DNA of 64,000 nucleotides from assembly GCA_963745865.1 (NCBI GenBank), contig CAVUYZ010000004.1, positions 434,001 through 498,000 of the forward strand, written 5' to 3'. The position numbers and the translations under genes are program-made. The first letter of the stretch is position 1, and the number at the start of each line of letters is the position of its first letter. Below the pieces are notes generated by a model. The model saw nothing but the letters and a program-made list of their open reading frames with translations. It ran no database searches and was not told the origin of the DNA. Origin of the DNA: JAHEDH01 sp963745865. Lineage in GTDB: Bacteria; Actinomycetota; Acidimicrobiia; Spongiisociales; ZC4RG35. Shown here in pieces: positions 19,704 through 29,251 of the stretch.

Positions 19704-20012
19704 CGGTGGTGACGTGCCGGGTGATGGCGCCGTGGGTCACCGCCATGGGCTCGGGCGAGGACGTCTCCTTCGGCCCCGCAACCCGCCACATCTCCCAGTG
19801 TCTTCGATGCCAAGCCCAACTCGCCCGCACCAAGCGCATGCGACGTGATCCTCAGATCGCTTGCCGACCAGGGACTGGAGGCGCCGCCGACGCCTTTCGA
19901 CCTCGAGGCAACCGATCGCGATGTGCGCGATCGGGGGCCGCTCGTCATACTGGGCGCCGTGGCGATGGTGGCCGTAGGGGCTGCCGGTGTTCGTCGATTG
20001 CTGGCGCACTGA
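19700..20012 (+). CDS. zinc-finger (ZAS) anti-sigma factor, frameshifted
   Basis: The N-terminal 45 residues contain HISQCLRC, the HxxxCxxC zinc motif of anti-sigma factors. After an indel near 19845 the second frame continues as LRSLADQGLEAPPTPFDLEA and ends in one hydrophobic helix, PLVILGAVAMVAVGAAGV, near the stop at 20012. The corrected protein has about 103 residues. It should sequester the upstream ECF sigma factor at the membrane. The start overlaps the sigma stop, which supports paired expression. The N-terminal zinc domain is short. Confidence 0.78.
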
Positions 20013-20018
20013 CCGATT

Positions 20019-20047
20019 TTCCAAGCATCTCCCGATCTTCGTATACT
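20019..20047 (+). promoter_or_regulatory. promoter of tRNA-Trp and the secE-nusG-rplKA block
   Basis: TTCCAA and TATACT are separated by 17 bases, and the -10 box ends 17 bases before tRNA-Trp. The TATACT hexamer is a strong match; the -35 is weak. Confidence 0.55.
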
Positions 20048-20064
20048 TAGGTGTCCCTGCGAGG

Positions 20065-20139
20065 AGGGGTGTAGCTCGAACTGGTTAGAGCGCCGGTCTC
20101 CAAAACCGGAGGTTGAGGGTTCGAGTCCCTCCGCCCCTG
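20065..20139 (+). tRNA. tRNA-Trp (anticodon CCA)
   Basis: A 75-base cloverleaf. AGGGGTG pairs with CGCCCCT (one G-T pair), and the anticodon arm is CCGGT-CTCCAAA-ACCGG. It lies immediately upstream of secE, as in mycobacteria. Confidence 0.95.
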
Positions 20140-20208
20140 CAAGGCATCCGTACAGACGATGCAGGACACAATGAGATTTCAAATCGCAGGCCGCGAGGAA
20201 GTCAGGTC

Positions 20209-20526
20209 ATGAACCGAGAGCAACGCCGACTCATGGAGCGTGAGGAACGGCGCAACAAGAACAAAGACGATGGCAAGAGCCGGCGTGAACAGGCCGCGTC
20301 CAGACTCGCCACCGCGCCCGCTGAGAAGCAGCCGATCTACAAGCGACTCACGAGCTTCCTGCACGACGTCCGACAGGAGATGAAGAAAGTCTCGTGGCCG
20401 ACCCAGCAGCAGATGATCGTGTTCACCACGGTGACCGTCATCACCAGCGCTGCGCTCACCGTCATCGTGTTCGCGCTCGACGTCGCGCTCAAAGAGGGCG
20501 TGCTGCTCTTCATCGGAGGCGCATAA
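20209..20526 (+). CDS. secE: preprotein translocase subunit SecE
   Basis: The 105-residue subunit has a long charged N-terminus (residues 1-45, rich in Arg, Lys and Glu), then the conserved SFLHDVRQEMKKVSWPTQQQ amphipathic segment and one membrane helix at about 75-95. SecE clamps SecY in the translocation channel. The ATG at 20209 follows a GGAAGTCAGG ribosome site. The stop is followed directly by the GTG of nusG. Confidence 0.95.
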   Translation: MNREQRRLMEREERRNKNKDDGKSRREQAASRLATAPAEKQPIYKRLTSFLHDVRQEMKKVSWPTQQQMIVFTTVTVITSAALTVIVFALDVALKEGVLLFIGGA

Positions 20527-21132
20527 GTGGCTGAGGAAGTCGACATTCTCGAAGAGGAGACCGAGGAGGCGCCGCCGAAACCGGTGAGCCCCTACGACCT
20601 GCCGGGCGACTGGTATGTCATCCACTCCTATTCGGGATACGAGAACAAGGTCAAGGCCAATCTCGGTACCCGTATCAAGTCCATGCACATGGAGGACAGG
20701 ATCTTCGAGATCCACATCCCCATGACCGACGTGGTGGAGATCAAGAACGGGAAGAAAGTCACCGTCCCCAAGAAAGTCTTCCCCGGCTACATCCTCGTCA
20801 GGATGCGACTCGACGACGACTCGTGGTTCACGGTCCGCAACACGCCGGGCGTGACAGGATTCGTCGGGGGCAGCAATACGCCGACCCCACTCTCTCGACG
20901 CGAGGTCGAACGTTTTCTCGGCGTCGAGGAAGAGGAATCGAAGCCGAAGCCGCAATTTCGTCCCGATTGGGAGATCGGCGAGATCGTCCGGGTTCAGACC
21001 GGTCCGTTCGCCGACTTCACCGGGAAGATCGAGGACATGGACCTCGACCAATCCAAGGTCACCGTTCTCGTGGACATCTTCGGTCGGGACACCCCGGTCG
21101 AGCTCGGGTTCGGAGACATCCAGAAGGCATAG
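20527..21132 (+). CDS. nusG: transcription termination/antitermination factor NusG
   Basis: The 201-residue protein starts at GTG right after the secE stop, with GGAGGC in the secE 3' end as ribosome site. An acidic N-terminal extension (EEVDILEEETEEAPP) precedes the NGN domain (WYVIHSYSGYENKVKANL, then KVFPGYILVRM), and the C-terminal KOW domain contains EIVRVQTGPFADFTGKIE. NusG binds RNA polymerase, and its KOW domain links it to Rho or to ribosomal protein S10. The acidic extension is common in actinobacterial NusG. Confidence 0.97.
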   Translation: MAEEVDILEEETEEAPPKPVSPYDLPGDWYVIHSYSGYENKVKANLGTRIKSMHMEDRIFEIHIPMTDVVEIKNGKKVTVPKKVFPGYILVRMRLDDDSWFTVRNTPGVTGFVGGSNTPTPLSRREVERFLGVEEEESKPKPQFRPDWEIGEIVRVQTGPFADFTGKIEDMDLDQSKVTVLVDIFGRDTPVELGFGDIQKA

Positions 21133-21177
21133 AAGTGTCGGGGTTCGCCCCGGTACATCGTCAGGAGAAACACAACA

Positions 21178-21606
21178 ATGGGTAAGAGAAAGCTCGCTGC
21201 CGTCGTCAAGATGCAGCTGCCTGCGGGACAGGCGACACCGGCTCCGCCCGTGGGTACAGCCCTCGGTCCGCACGGTGTCAACCTGATGGACTTCGTGAAG
21301 GCCTACAACGACGCGACCGCCAACAACCGTGGTCAGATCGTCCCGGTCGAGATCTCGATCTTCGAGGATCGCTCGTTCACCTTCGTCCTCAAGACCCCGC
21401 CGGCCGCAGCATTACTGCGTCAGGCCGCCAAGGTCGACAAGGGCTCTTCGGAGCCGAACAAGGAGAAGGTCGGCAAGGTCACCCGGACACAAGTCCGTGA
21501 GATCGCCGAAACCAAGATGCCGGACCTCAATGCCAACGACATCGATGCGGCGATGAAAATCGTCGAGGGCACAGCCCGCTCGATGGGGCTCATCGTCGAA
21601 GGCTGA
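21178..21606 (+). CDS. rplK: 50S ribosomal protein L11 (uL11)
   Basis: The 142-residue protein binds 23S rRNA at the GTPase-associated centre. KMQLPAGQATPAPPVGTALG is the conserved N-terminal proline-rich segment, and the C-terminal RNA-binding domain includes EIAETKMPDLNANDIDAAM. The ATG follows a CAGGAGAAA ribosome site 45 bases after nusG. It lies upstream of rplA as usual. Confidence 0.97.
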   Translation: MGKRKLAAVVKMQLPAGQATPAPPVGTALGPHGVNLMDFVKAYNDATANNRGQIVPVEISIFEDRSFTFVLKTPPAAALLRQAAKVDKGSSEPNKEKVGKVTRTQVREIAETKMPDLNANDIDAAMKIVEGTARSMGLIVEG

Positions 21607-21688
21607 GTCCGCCACGCCGCCGACCAGCGGCATCCGACAGCTACGTGGAAGGTGGAGCGATTCACCGTTCGAACCACAGGAGGAAATC

Positions 21689-22407
21689 ATGGTCAGAAGA
21701 GGAAAGCGGTACGCCAATGCGTCCCGCAGCTACGACAAGCTCGCCGAGTACCCGCCTGAGCAGGCACTCGGACTCGTCAAGAGCCTGGCGGCCGCCGGAT
21801 TCGACGAAACCGTCGACGTGGTCTACAAGCTCCACATCGATGCCCGCAAAGCCGATCAACTCGTTCGGGGAACTGTGGCATTGCCGCACGGCACCGGTCA
21901 GACAATCCGGATCGCAGTGATCGCCCCAGCCGACAAGCACGCCGAAGCCACCGAGGCCGGCGCTGACATCGTTGGGGGCAAGGAGCTGGCGGACGCCATC
22001 TCCGAAGGCAGAGAACTCGACTTCGATCTCATGATCGCCACACCGGACATGATGTCCGAGGTCGGAAAGCTGGGACGGGTGCTCGGCCCGCGGGGGCTCA
22101 TGCCAAATCCCAAGGCCGGCACGGTGACCGCCGACGTCGGCAAGGCCGTCTCGGAGTTCAAGGCCGGAAAGATCGAGTATCGCAACGATCGGTACGGAAA
22201 CGTGCATGTCGCGATCGGCAAGGTCTCCTTCGAGATCGAGGAGCTGCGCGCCGAATCTCGCCACGGTGTCCGCCGAGATCATTCGCAACCGTCCGGCGGC
22301 GGCGAAAGGGCAGGTTCGTCACCAGCATGTCGGTCTCGTCGACGATGGGGCCTGGCGTCAGGGTCGACACCGGCAAGCTCGAGGATCTGACCGAAGCGAT
22401 CATCTGA
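21689..22407 (+). CDS. rplA: 50S ribosomal protein L1 (uL1), two frame errors
   Basis: The protein forms the L1 stalk at the ribosomal E site. RGKRYANASRSYDKL, then GRVLGPRGLMPNPKAGTVT, is diagnostic. The frame breaks near 22248 and again near 22315; removing one base at each gives NLATVSAEIIRNRPAAAKGQ and then FVTSMSVSSTMGPGVRVDTG with a stop at 22407, about 238 residues in total. Because L1 is part of a core operon, these are almost certainly sequence errors. An AGGAGG ribosome site precedes the ATG. A terminator follows. Confidence 0.95.
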
Positions 22408-22430
22408 ACCGATCCAAGGAAGTCCAAGAG

Positions 22431-22458
22431 AGAAGCCCCCGGAGTTCCGGGGGCTTCT
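22431..22458 (+). terminator. intrinsic terminator after rplA
   Basis: A 12-bp perfect GC-rich hairpin with a 4-base loop starts 24 bases after the corrected rplA stop. It separates rplK-rplA from rplJ-rplL. Confidence 0.8.
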
Positions 22459-22784
22459 CAATATGAGGGGATCTCCGAGTCCGCGGTGCGGAGGAGCGGT
22501 ACCGACGTGTGCCAGGTTGTCGGTGTGGGACCGGTCATCGCCGCTGGATGTCCCATCCACGCACTCCGGATCCGGGAATCATGGGCCGCTGATTCTGCAT
22601 TGCCGGCCCAGGTGTGTCTTTCGGAGATCCCCTGATCTCCTGACACCGTCGCGCAACGCGTGGCGTCTGTCCAGGAAGATCTTGGTCTTGAGCATGACCA
22701 ACGCCGACGGGTGGCAGGAGAGCGGTCGCCTCGGCTGCCGTTTTGCGGATCGGCTGGCGCGACCCGTAGGCTGGAATCAACAAG
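22459..22784 (+). other. intergenic stretch between the rplA terminator and the L10 leader
   Basis: No convincing gene is present. Short frames exist on both strands but lack ribosome sites and recognisable sequence. The stretch presumably contains the rplJ promoter, which I could not place with confidence. Confidence 0.5.
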
Positions 22785-22914
22785 TCCATACATCGGCCCC
22801 AGACCGTTGGCGCTTCGCATAATGGGAATGATCCCACCAACGCAGGTCGGCTCTGAAGAGCCTCCGTCGTCTGCCTGTCGATGGAGGTTTTGTTCGTATC
22901 AAGAAGGAGCCGAA
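22785..22914 (+). promoter_or_regulatory. candidate ribosomal protein L10 leader RNA
   Basis: The region immediately before rplJ can fold with GACC (22802-22805) pairing GGTC (22845-22848), and GTTGG (22806-22810) pairing CCAAC (22837-22841), leaving an asymmetric GCA internal loop. An apical GGGA/TCCC hairpin and a following GGCTC/GAGCC hairpin are also present. The CAGACCG...CGCAGG pair resembles the kink-turn site where L10-(L12)4 represses its own mRNA. The assignment rests on position and this fold. Confidence 0.55.
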
Positions 22915-23512
22915 ATGCCGAGACCTGAGAAGGTTCAGGCAGTTGCCGATATCAAGGAACGGATCGAAGGCGCTCGCGCCGTCTATCTGACAGAGTTCCG
23001 CGGCCTCACGGTGTCCCAGCTTCAAGACCTGCGCACCAAGCTCCGCGAGAGCGGTGCCGAATACAAGGTCGTGAAGATGACGCTTGCACGTCTCGCCGCC
23101 GAGGAACTCGAGATCGAAGGGATCTCCGAGCACTTGGTCGGGCCGACCGCCCTCACCTTCGCCAATGACGACGCAGTCGCCACGGCGAAAGCGTTGAGGG
23201 ACGTCAGCAAAGACAACGACAATGCTGGTCATCAAGGCCGGGATCATGGCTGGAGACATCCTGCGTCCAGAGCAGGTCTCCAAGCTCGCAGATATCGAAC
23301 CACGAGAAGTTCTGCTGGCGATGATCGCCGGTGGGATGAAGGCACCGCTGTTCAAGGCGGCCGGACTGTTCTCGGCGTTCAACAGGAACGCAGCGAACAT
23401 GTTCTCGCAACTGCTCGACAAGAAAGAGTCCGGCGAGTTCGTCGGGGCTGCCGATGCAGCGCCCGCCGCAGCCGTCGCAGAAGAACCGGCCGCAGCGGCC
23501 GAGGAGGAATGA
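22915..23512 (+). CDS. rplJ: 50S ribosomal protein L10 (uL10), one frame error
   Basis: The protein anchors the L7/L12 stalk to 23S rRNA. MPRPEKVQAVADIKERIEGA and YLTEFRGLTVSQLQDLR are typical of uL10. One extra A near 23221 shifts the frame; the continuation is MLVIKAGIMAGDILRPEQV, ending in an Ala/Glu-rich tail. The corrected protein has about 198 residues. An AAGGAG ribosome site precedes the ATG. The rplL start lies 2 bases after the stop. Confidence 0.95.
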
Positions 23513-23514
23513 AC

Positions 23515-23901
23515 ATGGCAACGAAGATGAAAACCGAGGACCTGCTCAGTGTCTTCGAAGAGATGACAGTGCTCGAACTGAAGGACTTCCTCGATGCGTT
23601 CGAAGAGAAGTTCGATGTGACGGCAGCCGCCCCGATGGCAGTTGCAGCAGCCGGTGTCCCCGGCGCCGCCGCTCCCGCCGAAGAGGAGAAGGACGAGTTC
23701 GACGTCGTGCTCACCGCAGCCGGCGGCGAGAAGATCAAGGTCATCAAGGAAGTCCGTGGGCTCACCAGCCTCGGGCTCAAAGAGGCCAAGGATCTCGTCG
23801 ACAGCGCACCCAAGGCGATTCTCGAAGGTGTCGACAAGGACACAGCCGAGAAGGCCAAGGCGACGCTCGAAGGCGTCGGCGCCTCTGTCGAGCTCAAATA
23901 G
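23515..23901 (+). CDS. rplL: 50S ribosomal protein L7/L12 (bL12)
   Basis: The 128-residue stalk protein recruits translation GTPases. The N-terminal dimerisation domain (residues 1-35), an Ala-rich hinge (38-58) and the C-terminal domain (EEKDEFDVVLTAAGGEKIKV, GLKEAKDLVDSAPKAILEGV) are all intact. GAGGAGGAATGAAC, which overlaps the rplJ end, provides the ribosome site. rpoB does not follow; instead the convergent aminopeptidase gene ends 76 bases farther on. Confidence 0.98.
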   Translation: MATKMKTEDLLSVFEEMTVLELKDFLDAFEEKFDVTAAAPMAVAAAGVPGAAAPAEEEKDEFDVVLTAAGGEKIKVIKEVRGLTSLGLKEAKDLVDSAPKAILEGVDKDTAEKAKATLEGVGASVELK

Positions 23902-23920
23902 CACCGATCAGACATCCATG

Positions 23921-23955
23921 AGAAGAGCCCCGGACACCGTGTCCGGGGCTCTTCT
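23921..23955 (+). terminator. intrinsic terminator of rplJ-rplL
   Basis: A long GC-rich perfect inverted repeat (AGAAGAGCCCCGGAC and its complement) lies 20 bases after the rplL stop and before the convergent pepN, so it may act on both strands. Confidence 0.8.
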
Positions 23956-23977
23956 TCGTGTGGATCGAGGTTCGGTC

Positions 23978-26552
23978 TCAGTCCGGTAGCGACTCGCCGA
24001 TGCGATCAGCTTCGCGCTCGCGCATCTGGAGGTTCGCCCTGAGACGTTCGAGATTCTGCTTCGTGGTCTTCTCGATCGACGGCAGGCTCGTCTCGGCGAA
24101 GAACGACTCGACGTCTTGGACGACGTCGGGGTACGAGAGCGACCGGATGCCCTCGACCATCCGCCGCAGTGTCACCGGCGGCATCGTCGCCGTCACGGCC
24201 TCCCAGTCCTTGCGGACCTCGCTCCACGCATGTGGCCCCGACTTCCGGCCCCCGAAGAGTCGAGCAACAACCCAGGCGGAATCCTGGCTCCTGATCGTTC
24301 CGTCCTTGATTGCAGCGAGGACGGCGTCGACCGTCTCGTCGGAATCGAGGAACGTGGTCGACTGCAGCAGCTTCAGCATCGCCTGCGGCGTCTCGGCACG
24401 TTCGTAGGCAGCGATGAGCGTCTTGAACGTCTCGAGGTCACCATGTGCGGCGAGTGTGAACAGCGCCGCCTGCCCCACGTCGGGGTCGACCGTGGTGGCG
24501 TCGGAGAGCCACTGCTCGGCGATCGCACGCGATCGTTCGATCGTGTCCGGGTCTTCGGCCAGCCTGCCCATCGCTCCCAGCACCGAGCCGCGGAGCCGAC
24601 GGGTCAGATCGGTTTCCTTGGCGTCGGGGTCCCAGCCCAGTCGGTCGGCGATGGATCCGAACAGCTCCGAAGCGAGTCGTCTGAAGCCAGGGAGATCATC
24701 GTCCGACACGATGTGGTGGCGGATCGCCGCCATTCCGGCGATCAGGGTGTTCCAGATCGCCTGCTCCGGCTCGTCGCGATACGACGAGGCAAGGGTGATC
24801 CAGTCTGCCGCTGCCTTCTGGCCGGATTCCACGAAGGCCCACGCGTCGTTGACGAGGCAGAACCGCTCGAGGTCGTCCAGTCGGTCGAGTGAGCCGACCA
24901 GGGCGTCGAACAACTCACCCCGGTAGTCCACCCGATAGAAGCCGTGGCCCCCCGCGTTCACCACGACGAAGTCGGGATCTCCCGGCAATTCGATGATCGT
25001 CGAATCGTCCTCGAAGACGAACCGCTCCGAGAACGGCTCACCGTCTATCTCGCCGCGAACCAGAAGCGGGATCTTCCAGAGTGTCGAGTCCTCCTCGTCG
25101 GGGATCGTGAAGTAGCGGCGCTGGGCGAGCCGGATGCCGCCGTCGACCTTCGAGACCTCCACCTGGGGGAATCCACGTTGCAGGATCCAGGTGTCCATGA
25201 TCGCTCCGACATCCACGCTCGACGCCAGATCCAGACCTTCCCACAGGTCGGCCGTCACCGTGTTCGAGTAGGAGTGTTTGCGCAGATACCAGCCAACACC
25301 TTCCCGGAACGCCTCCTCGCCGAGGAACTGTTCGATCATCCGGAGGACCGAGGATCCCTTGCCGTAGGTCAACGCATCGAACATCTCGTTGGCGTCGTCC
25401 GGAGAGAGCACTTCGAACTCGACGGGCCTCGTTGACGCGAGTGAGTCGGTCCCATAGGCCCACGGACGGTCGATGGCACCGAAGGAGAGCCACCGCTTCC
25501 ATTCGGGTCGCATGGCATCGGTCGCCTTCATCTCCATGAACGAGGCGAACGCCTCGTTCAGCCAGATGCCGTCCCACCACTTCCATCGTGACGAGGTCAC
25601 CGAACCACATGTGGGCGAGCTCGTGGGCGATCACATCGAGGATTCGTTCGAGCTCGGCGTGGGTCGCCTGGCTCTCGTCGATGAGGAGGGCTGTCTCGCG
25701 ATAGGTGATCGCCCCGAGGTTCTCCATTGCCCCGAAAGCGAAGTCGGGGATGGCGATCATGTCGACCTTGTCGCCGGGGTAGTCGATTCCGTAGTAATCG
25801 CGGAGGTACCGGAGGCAGAAGGCGCCACATTCGAGGGCGAATCCGCTCAAATGGCCCTTGCCCTTGGGCGAGATGATCCGCAAGGGCACGCCGTCGACGT
25901 CCACCGTCTCGCTCTCTTCGAACGGACCGATGACAACCGCCACCAGATACGTCGACATGATCATCGTGTCGGCGAATCGGATGCGGACCCGATCGCCGTC
26001 GACCGGCTCCCGGGAGATCTCAGCGCTGTTGGAGACGGCGAGGAGGTGGTCGGGCACGACGAGTGTGACACTGAAGACGGCCTTGAAATCGGGCTCGTCC
26101 CAACAGGGGAAGGCCCGTCTGGCGTCGGTGGCCTCGAACTGGCTGGTGGCGATCACCTGGTCGTTGCCGTCGACGTCGGTGAACGTCGATCGGTAGAAAC
26201 CGTGCAGCTGGTCGTTGAGGATCCCGTCGAACTCGAGCTGGATCGACGCCGGGCCCTCGGGGATCGTCTCGTCCGACATCAGAATTGCTCGTTGCATCTC
26301 CTCGTCATAGGAGACGTGGGCATGTATTCGGTTCCCATCGACGACCACCGTGGCGTCGGTGATCTCGATCTCGATGGCGTTGATGACGATCCGGTCGACC
26401 GGTTCGACGACATCGACGGCGATCGACTCTGTCCCGTGGAACGTGAAGGCCTCGAGGTCGGGGGTGAGTTCGATCTCGTATCGGACCGGGACCACAGTTC
26501 GGGGAAGCCGATGCGGATTGTCGGACTCGCTGGATTCGTTGGAAGACGTCAT
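23978..26552 (-). CDS. pepN: aminopeptidase N, M1 family, one frame error
   Basis: The zinc peptidase removes N-terminal residues from peptides in the cytosol. FGAMENLGA is the exopeptidase motif, HELAHMWFGDLV contains HExxH, and WLNEAFASF supplies the third zinc ligand Glu. A frame shift near 25585 falls between the His motif and the Glu motif; joining GDLVTME to KWWDGIWLNEAF gives about 857 residues, the normal length. The C-terminal ERAP1-like helical domain is complete. ATG 26552 is preferred because a TACGAT box lies 7 bases upstream; ATG 26561 and 26588 are alternatives. The gene is divergent from serB. Confidence 0.92.
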
Positions 26553-26559
26553 TCGGTTC

Positions 26560-26565
26560 ATCGTA
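26560..26565 (-). promoter_or_regulatory. -10 box TACGAT, leaderless start of pepN
   Basis: On the minus strand TACGAT ends 7 bases before ATG 26552. It lies back to back with the serB -10 box, 33 bases away. Confidence 0.5.
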
Positions 26566-26598
26566 CTTTCGGTCGGATGCGGACTCATCTCCGATCGA

Positions 26599-26604
26599 TA
26601 ACCT
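26599..26604 (+). promoter_or_regulatory. -10 box TAACCT, leaderless start of serB
   Basis: TAACCT ends 7 bases before ATG 26612 with only a C-rich spacer. Confidence 0.55.
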
Positions 26605-26611
26605 CCCCCAC

Positions 26612-27766
26612 ATGCAGTCCACCGTTCTCATCAGAGTGTCCGGACAGGATCGGCCCGGTATCACAGCCGGGCTCATGGAGGTGCTCGACGACAGCGACGT
26701 CGAGATCCTCGACGTGGAGCAGGTTCTGGTTCGGGGTCGGCTGTCGCTCGACGTCCTGATATCGGTTCCGGAAGGCCAAGCCACGATCAAGGACGTGCTG
26801 TTCTATGGCTGGGAGAACGGGCTGAGCACCGAGTTCGAAGTGGTCGAGGACGAGTCCGTCGAGCCGGCGTCGCGATCAGTCGTGACGCTCATCGGCGCCA
26901 GAATCGGGCCGTCGGCGTTCGGCGCGGTCGCCAACGCGATCGCTGACGGAGGCGGGAACATCGACCGGATCGTGCGGCTGTCCACCTATCCGGTGGTGAG
27001 CTTTGAGCTCGCGATCACCGATGGCGACCTCGACGTGATGCGGGCGGCCCTGGTGGAGATCGCCCGAACCCATCCCGTGGACCTCGCCATCCAGACCGAG
27101 GGCATCAACCGCCGATCGAAGCGCCTCGTGATGCTCGACGTCGACTCCACCCTCATCCGCAACGAGATGATCGAGTCGCTTGCCCAGATCGCCGGAACGT
27201 GGGACGAGGTCCAGGCGATCACCGCCCGGGCGATGGAGGGTGAGATCGACTTCGAGGAGTCGCTGCGTCGGCGGGTGCGCTTGCTGGCGGGACTCGACGA
27301 GTCGGCGGTCGACCAGGCATGGGACGGGATCACGCTGACGCCAGGCGCGAGGACGTTCATCGCGACGTTGAAGCGGATCGGCATGAAGGTCGGAATCGTC
27401 TCGGGTGGCTTCACCGTGTTCACCGATCGACTGAAACTCGAGCTCGGCCTCGACCATGCGTTCGCCAACGAACTCGAGATTCGGGATGGCAAGATCACCG
27501 GTGAGGTGATCGGGGACATCATCGACCGCCAGAAGAAGGCCGACGTCCTCAGGATCGTGGCCTCTGCGGAAGGGATCCCGCTCGGGCAGACCGTGGCTGT
27601 CGGGGACGGGGCGAACGATCTCGACATGCTGGCTGCCGCCGGCCTCGGGATCGCGTTCAATGCCAAGCCAGTGGTCAAAGAGGCAGCCGACACCGCCGTC
27701 TCGGTCCCCTACCTCGACGCCATCCTCTTCCTGCTCGGTCTGAGCACCGCTGACATCACCGGCTGA
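26612..27766 (+). CDS. serB: phosphoserine phosphatase SerB with N-terminal ACT domains
   Basis: The 384-residue enzyme hydrolyses O-phosphoserine to serine, the last step of serine synthesis. Two ACT-like domains lie at about residues 4-80 and 88-160. The HAD core follows: nucleophile motif DVDST at 176-180, the Ser motif KVGIVSGGF, and the Mg motif VGDGANDLDML. ACT domains allow feedback by serine in mycobacterial SerB2, which has the same layout. The same substrate, O-phosphoserine, is used by CysM-type enzymes such as that at 49957. Confidence 0.95.
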   Translation: MQSTVLIRVSGQDRPGITAGLMEVLDDSDVEILDVEQVLVRGRLSLDVLISVPEGQATIKDVLFYGWENGLSTEFEVVEDESVEPASRSVVTLIGARIGPSAFGAVANAIADGGGNIDRIVRLSTYPVVSFELAITDGDLDVMRAALVEIARTHPVDLAIQTEGINRRSKRLVMLDVDSTLIRNEMIESLAQIAGTWDEVQAITARAMEGEIDFEESLRRRVRLLAGLDESAVDQAWDGITLTPGARTFIATLKRIGMKVGIVSGGFTVFTDRLKLELGLDHAFANELEIRDGKITGEVIGDIIDRQKKADVLRIVASAEGIPLGQTVAVGDGANDLDMLAAAGLGIAFNAKPVVKEAADTAVSVPYLDAILFLLGLSTADITG

Positions 27767-27811
27767 CAATGGGGACCTGACGTGAGGCCGGCCTGTGGGT
27801 CTCGTCAATGA

Positions 27812-29251
27812 ATGGGTGGAGGTGCAGCGCAACGCGCCGCGATCGGCGTGGTGATGATCGTGACGGTCGCTGCCTGCACGTCGAGCGGCGATGCAGTGAC
27901 GATCATGAGTTCGCCGCCCGAGGCCCCTGTCACGACGGCGCCGTCGCCGCCCCCCGCAGCTGACGTCGGGCCTTCCACACAGACGACCACCATGCGACAG
28001 AGCCCGTGACGTCGACGAACTCCGGAACGCAGCAAGACCCCGAAAGGGCTGGGAGTCATGACGAGCGATGTGCCGAATCGGTCAATGCCGTGCCGTGGAC
28101 CGAGGACGAGTCGGTCGACGTCCCGATCGTCGTCACCCTTGATGACGGGACCACAGTCCGCGCAGCAATATACCCCCGGCCCGATTATGAGGGGAGGCTC
28201 TGGTCACAGTGGGGACAGGGGATCGTCCTCGGCGATGGCCGGGTCTTGTCGGCCATCGGCGACCACGTGGGCGCCGACGGTAATTCTTTCTTTTTCGTGT
28301 ACGACCCTGTTTCGCACAGCCTCACGCGCGTCGGCGATGTGCTGTCAACCGTCGACCACGTTCCAGGCGACTGGGGGTACGGCAAGATTCACGCCCAGAT
28401 GGTCCACGGCCCGTGCGACGACGTCCTCGTCTCGACCTATTGGGGCACACGGAGTGGACTCGAGTTCTCAGATGGATATCGGGGGGATGTCCTGTTGCGC
28501 ATCGACCCGGACGCAGAGACCTCTCTCGACTCGGGGGAGTGCTCCTGGATGGCCCGGCGTTGCTTCCATGGCGGCGACGCCAGACGGCTCCGTTGTCGTC
28601 GCCGAAGCCGCCGACCCCCACGACCCCGATGTCGGCACTCTGGTCGCGATCGACGGATATTCGGGTGAAACCCTGCTGGCCGTCGAAGCCCCTGAGATCC
28701 ACGGTTTCCGAGCGATCTCTGTGTCCGCCGATGGCCGGGTGTTCGTCACGTGGTCCGGGGACGGGCTCGCCGTTTACGACCCCGTGGCGAATACGTTCGA
28801 GCCGACCAGTGAGCGGATGCCCGGTTGGAAGCTGCGGGCCTCGATTCACGGTGAAGGGACCGATCCGCCGATCGCAGTCACCCAGGACCCCGCTCGCTTC
28901 TTTCGTATCGATGAGGGTCCGCGTGTCAGCGAGATCGGGCAGGCGCGTGGCTACACGACGAGTATGGCGAGTTCCGACATGCGACGCGTGTGGTACATCC
29001 CCGACGCGCACGGAGGGGCGTGGGAGCAGGGGACACCCATCATCGAGTTCGATGCGTCGACAGGTTCGGACCGTGTACTCGTCTCGCTGGCGCCCACCGT
29101 TGGGGAGGAGCTCGGCATGCGTCTCGGCGGCACATACAACCTCCTTGCCAGCGATGACGGGTCCCAGATCTATGTTGGATTGAATGCCGGCCCCCCCGGC
29201 GTCGACGAGTCGTTCGGCGAGGTGGTCTTCGTGGTGGCCGAGTTGCCATGA
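27812..29251 (+). CDS. exported lipoprotein with beta-propeller-like repeats, frameshifted
   Basis: A signal peptide with a lipobox (VVMIVTVAAC, then TSSGD) leads into a Ser/Thr/Pro linker. The continuation changes frame near 28005 and again near 28560. The mature part has repeated strands such as GQGIVLGDGRVLSAIGDHVG, GTLVAIDGYSGETLLAVEAP and FRAISVSADGRVFVTWSGDG, like NHL or SMP-30 type propeller blades. About 475 residues are expected. No enzyme motif is certain. The stop overlaps the start of the FG-GAP protein (ATGA), so the two surface proteins are made together. Confidence 0.7.
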
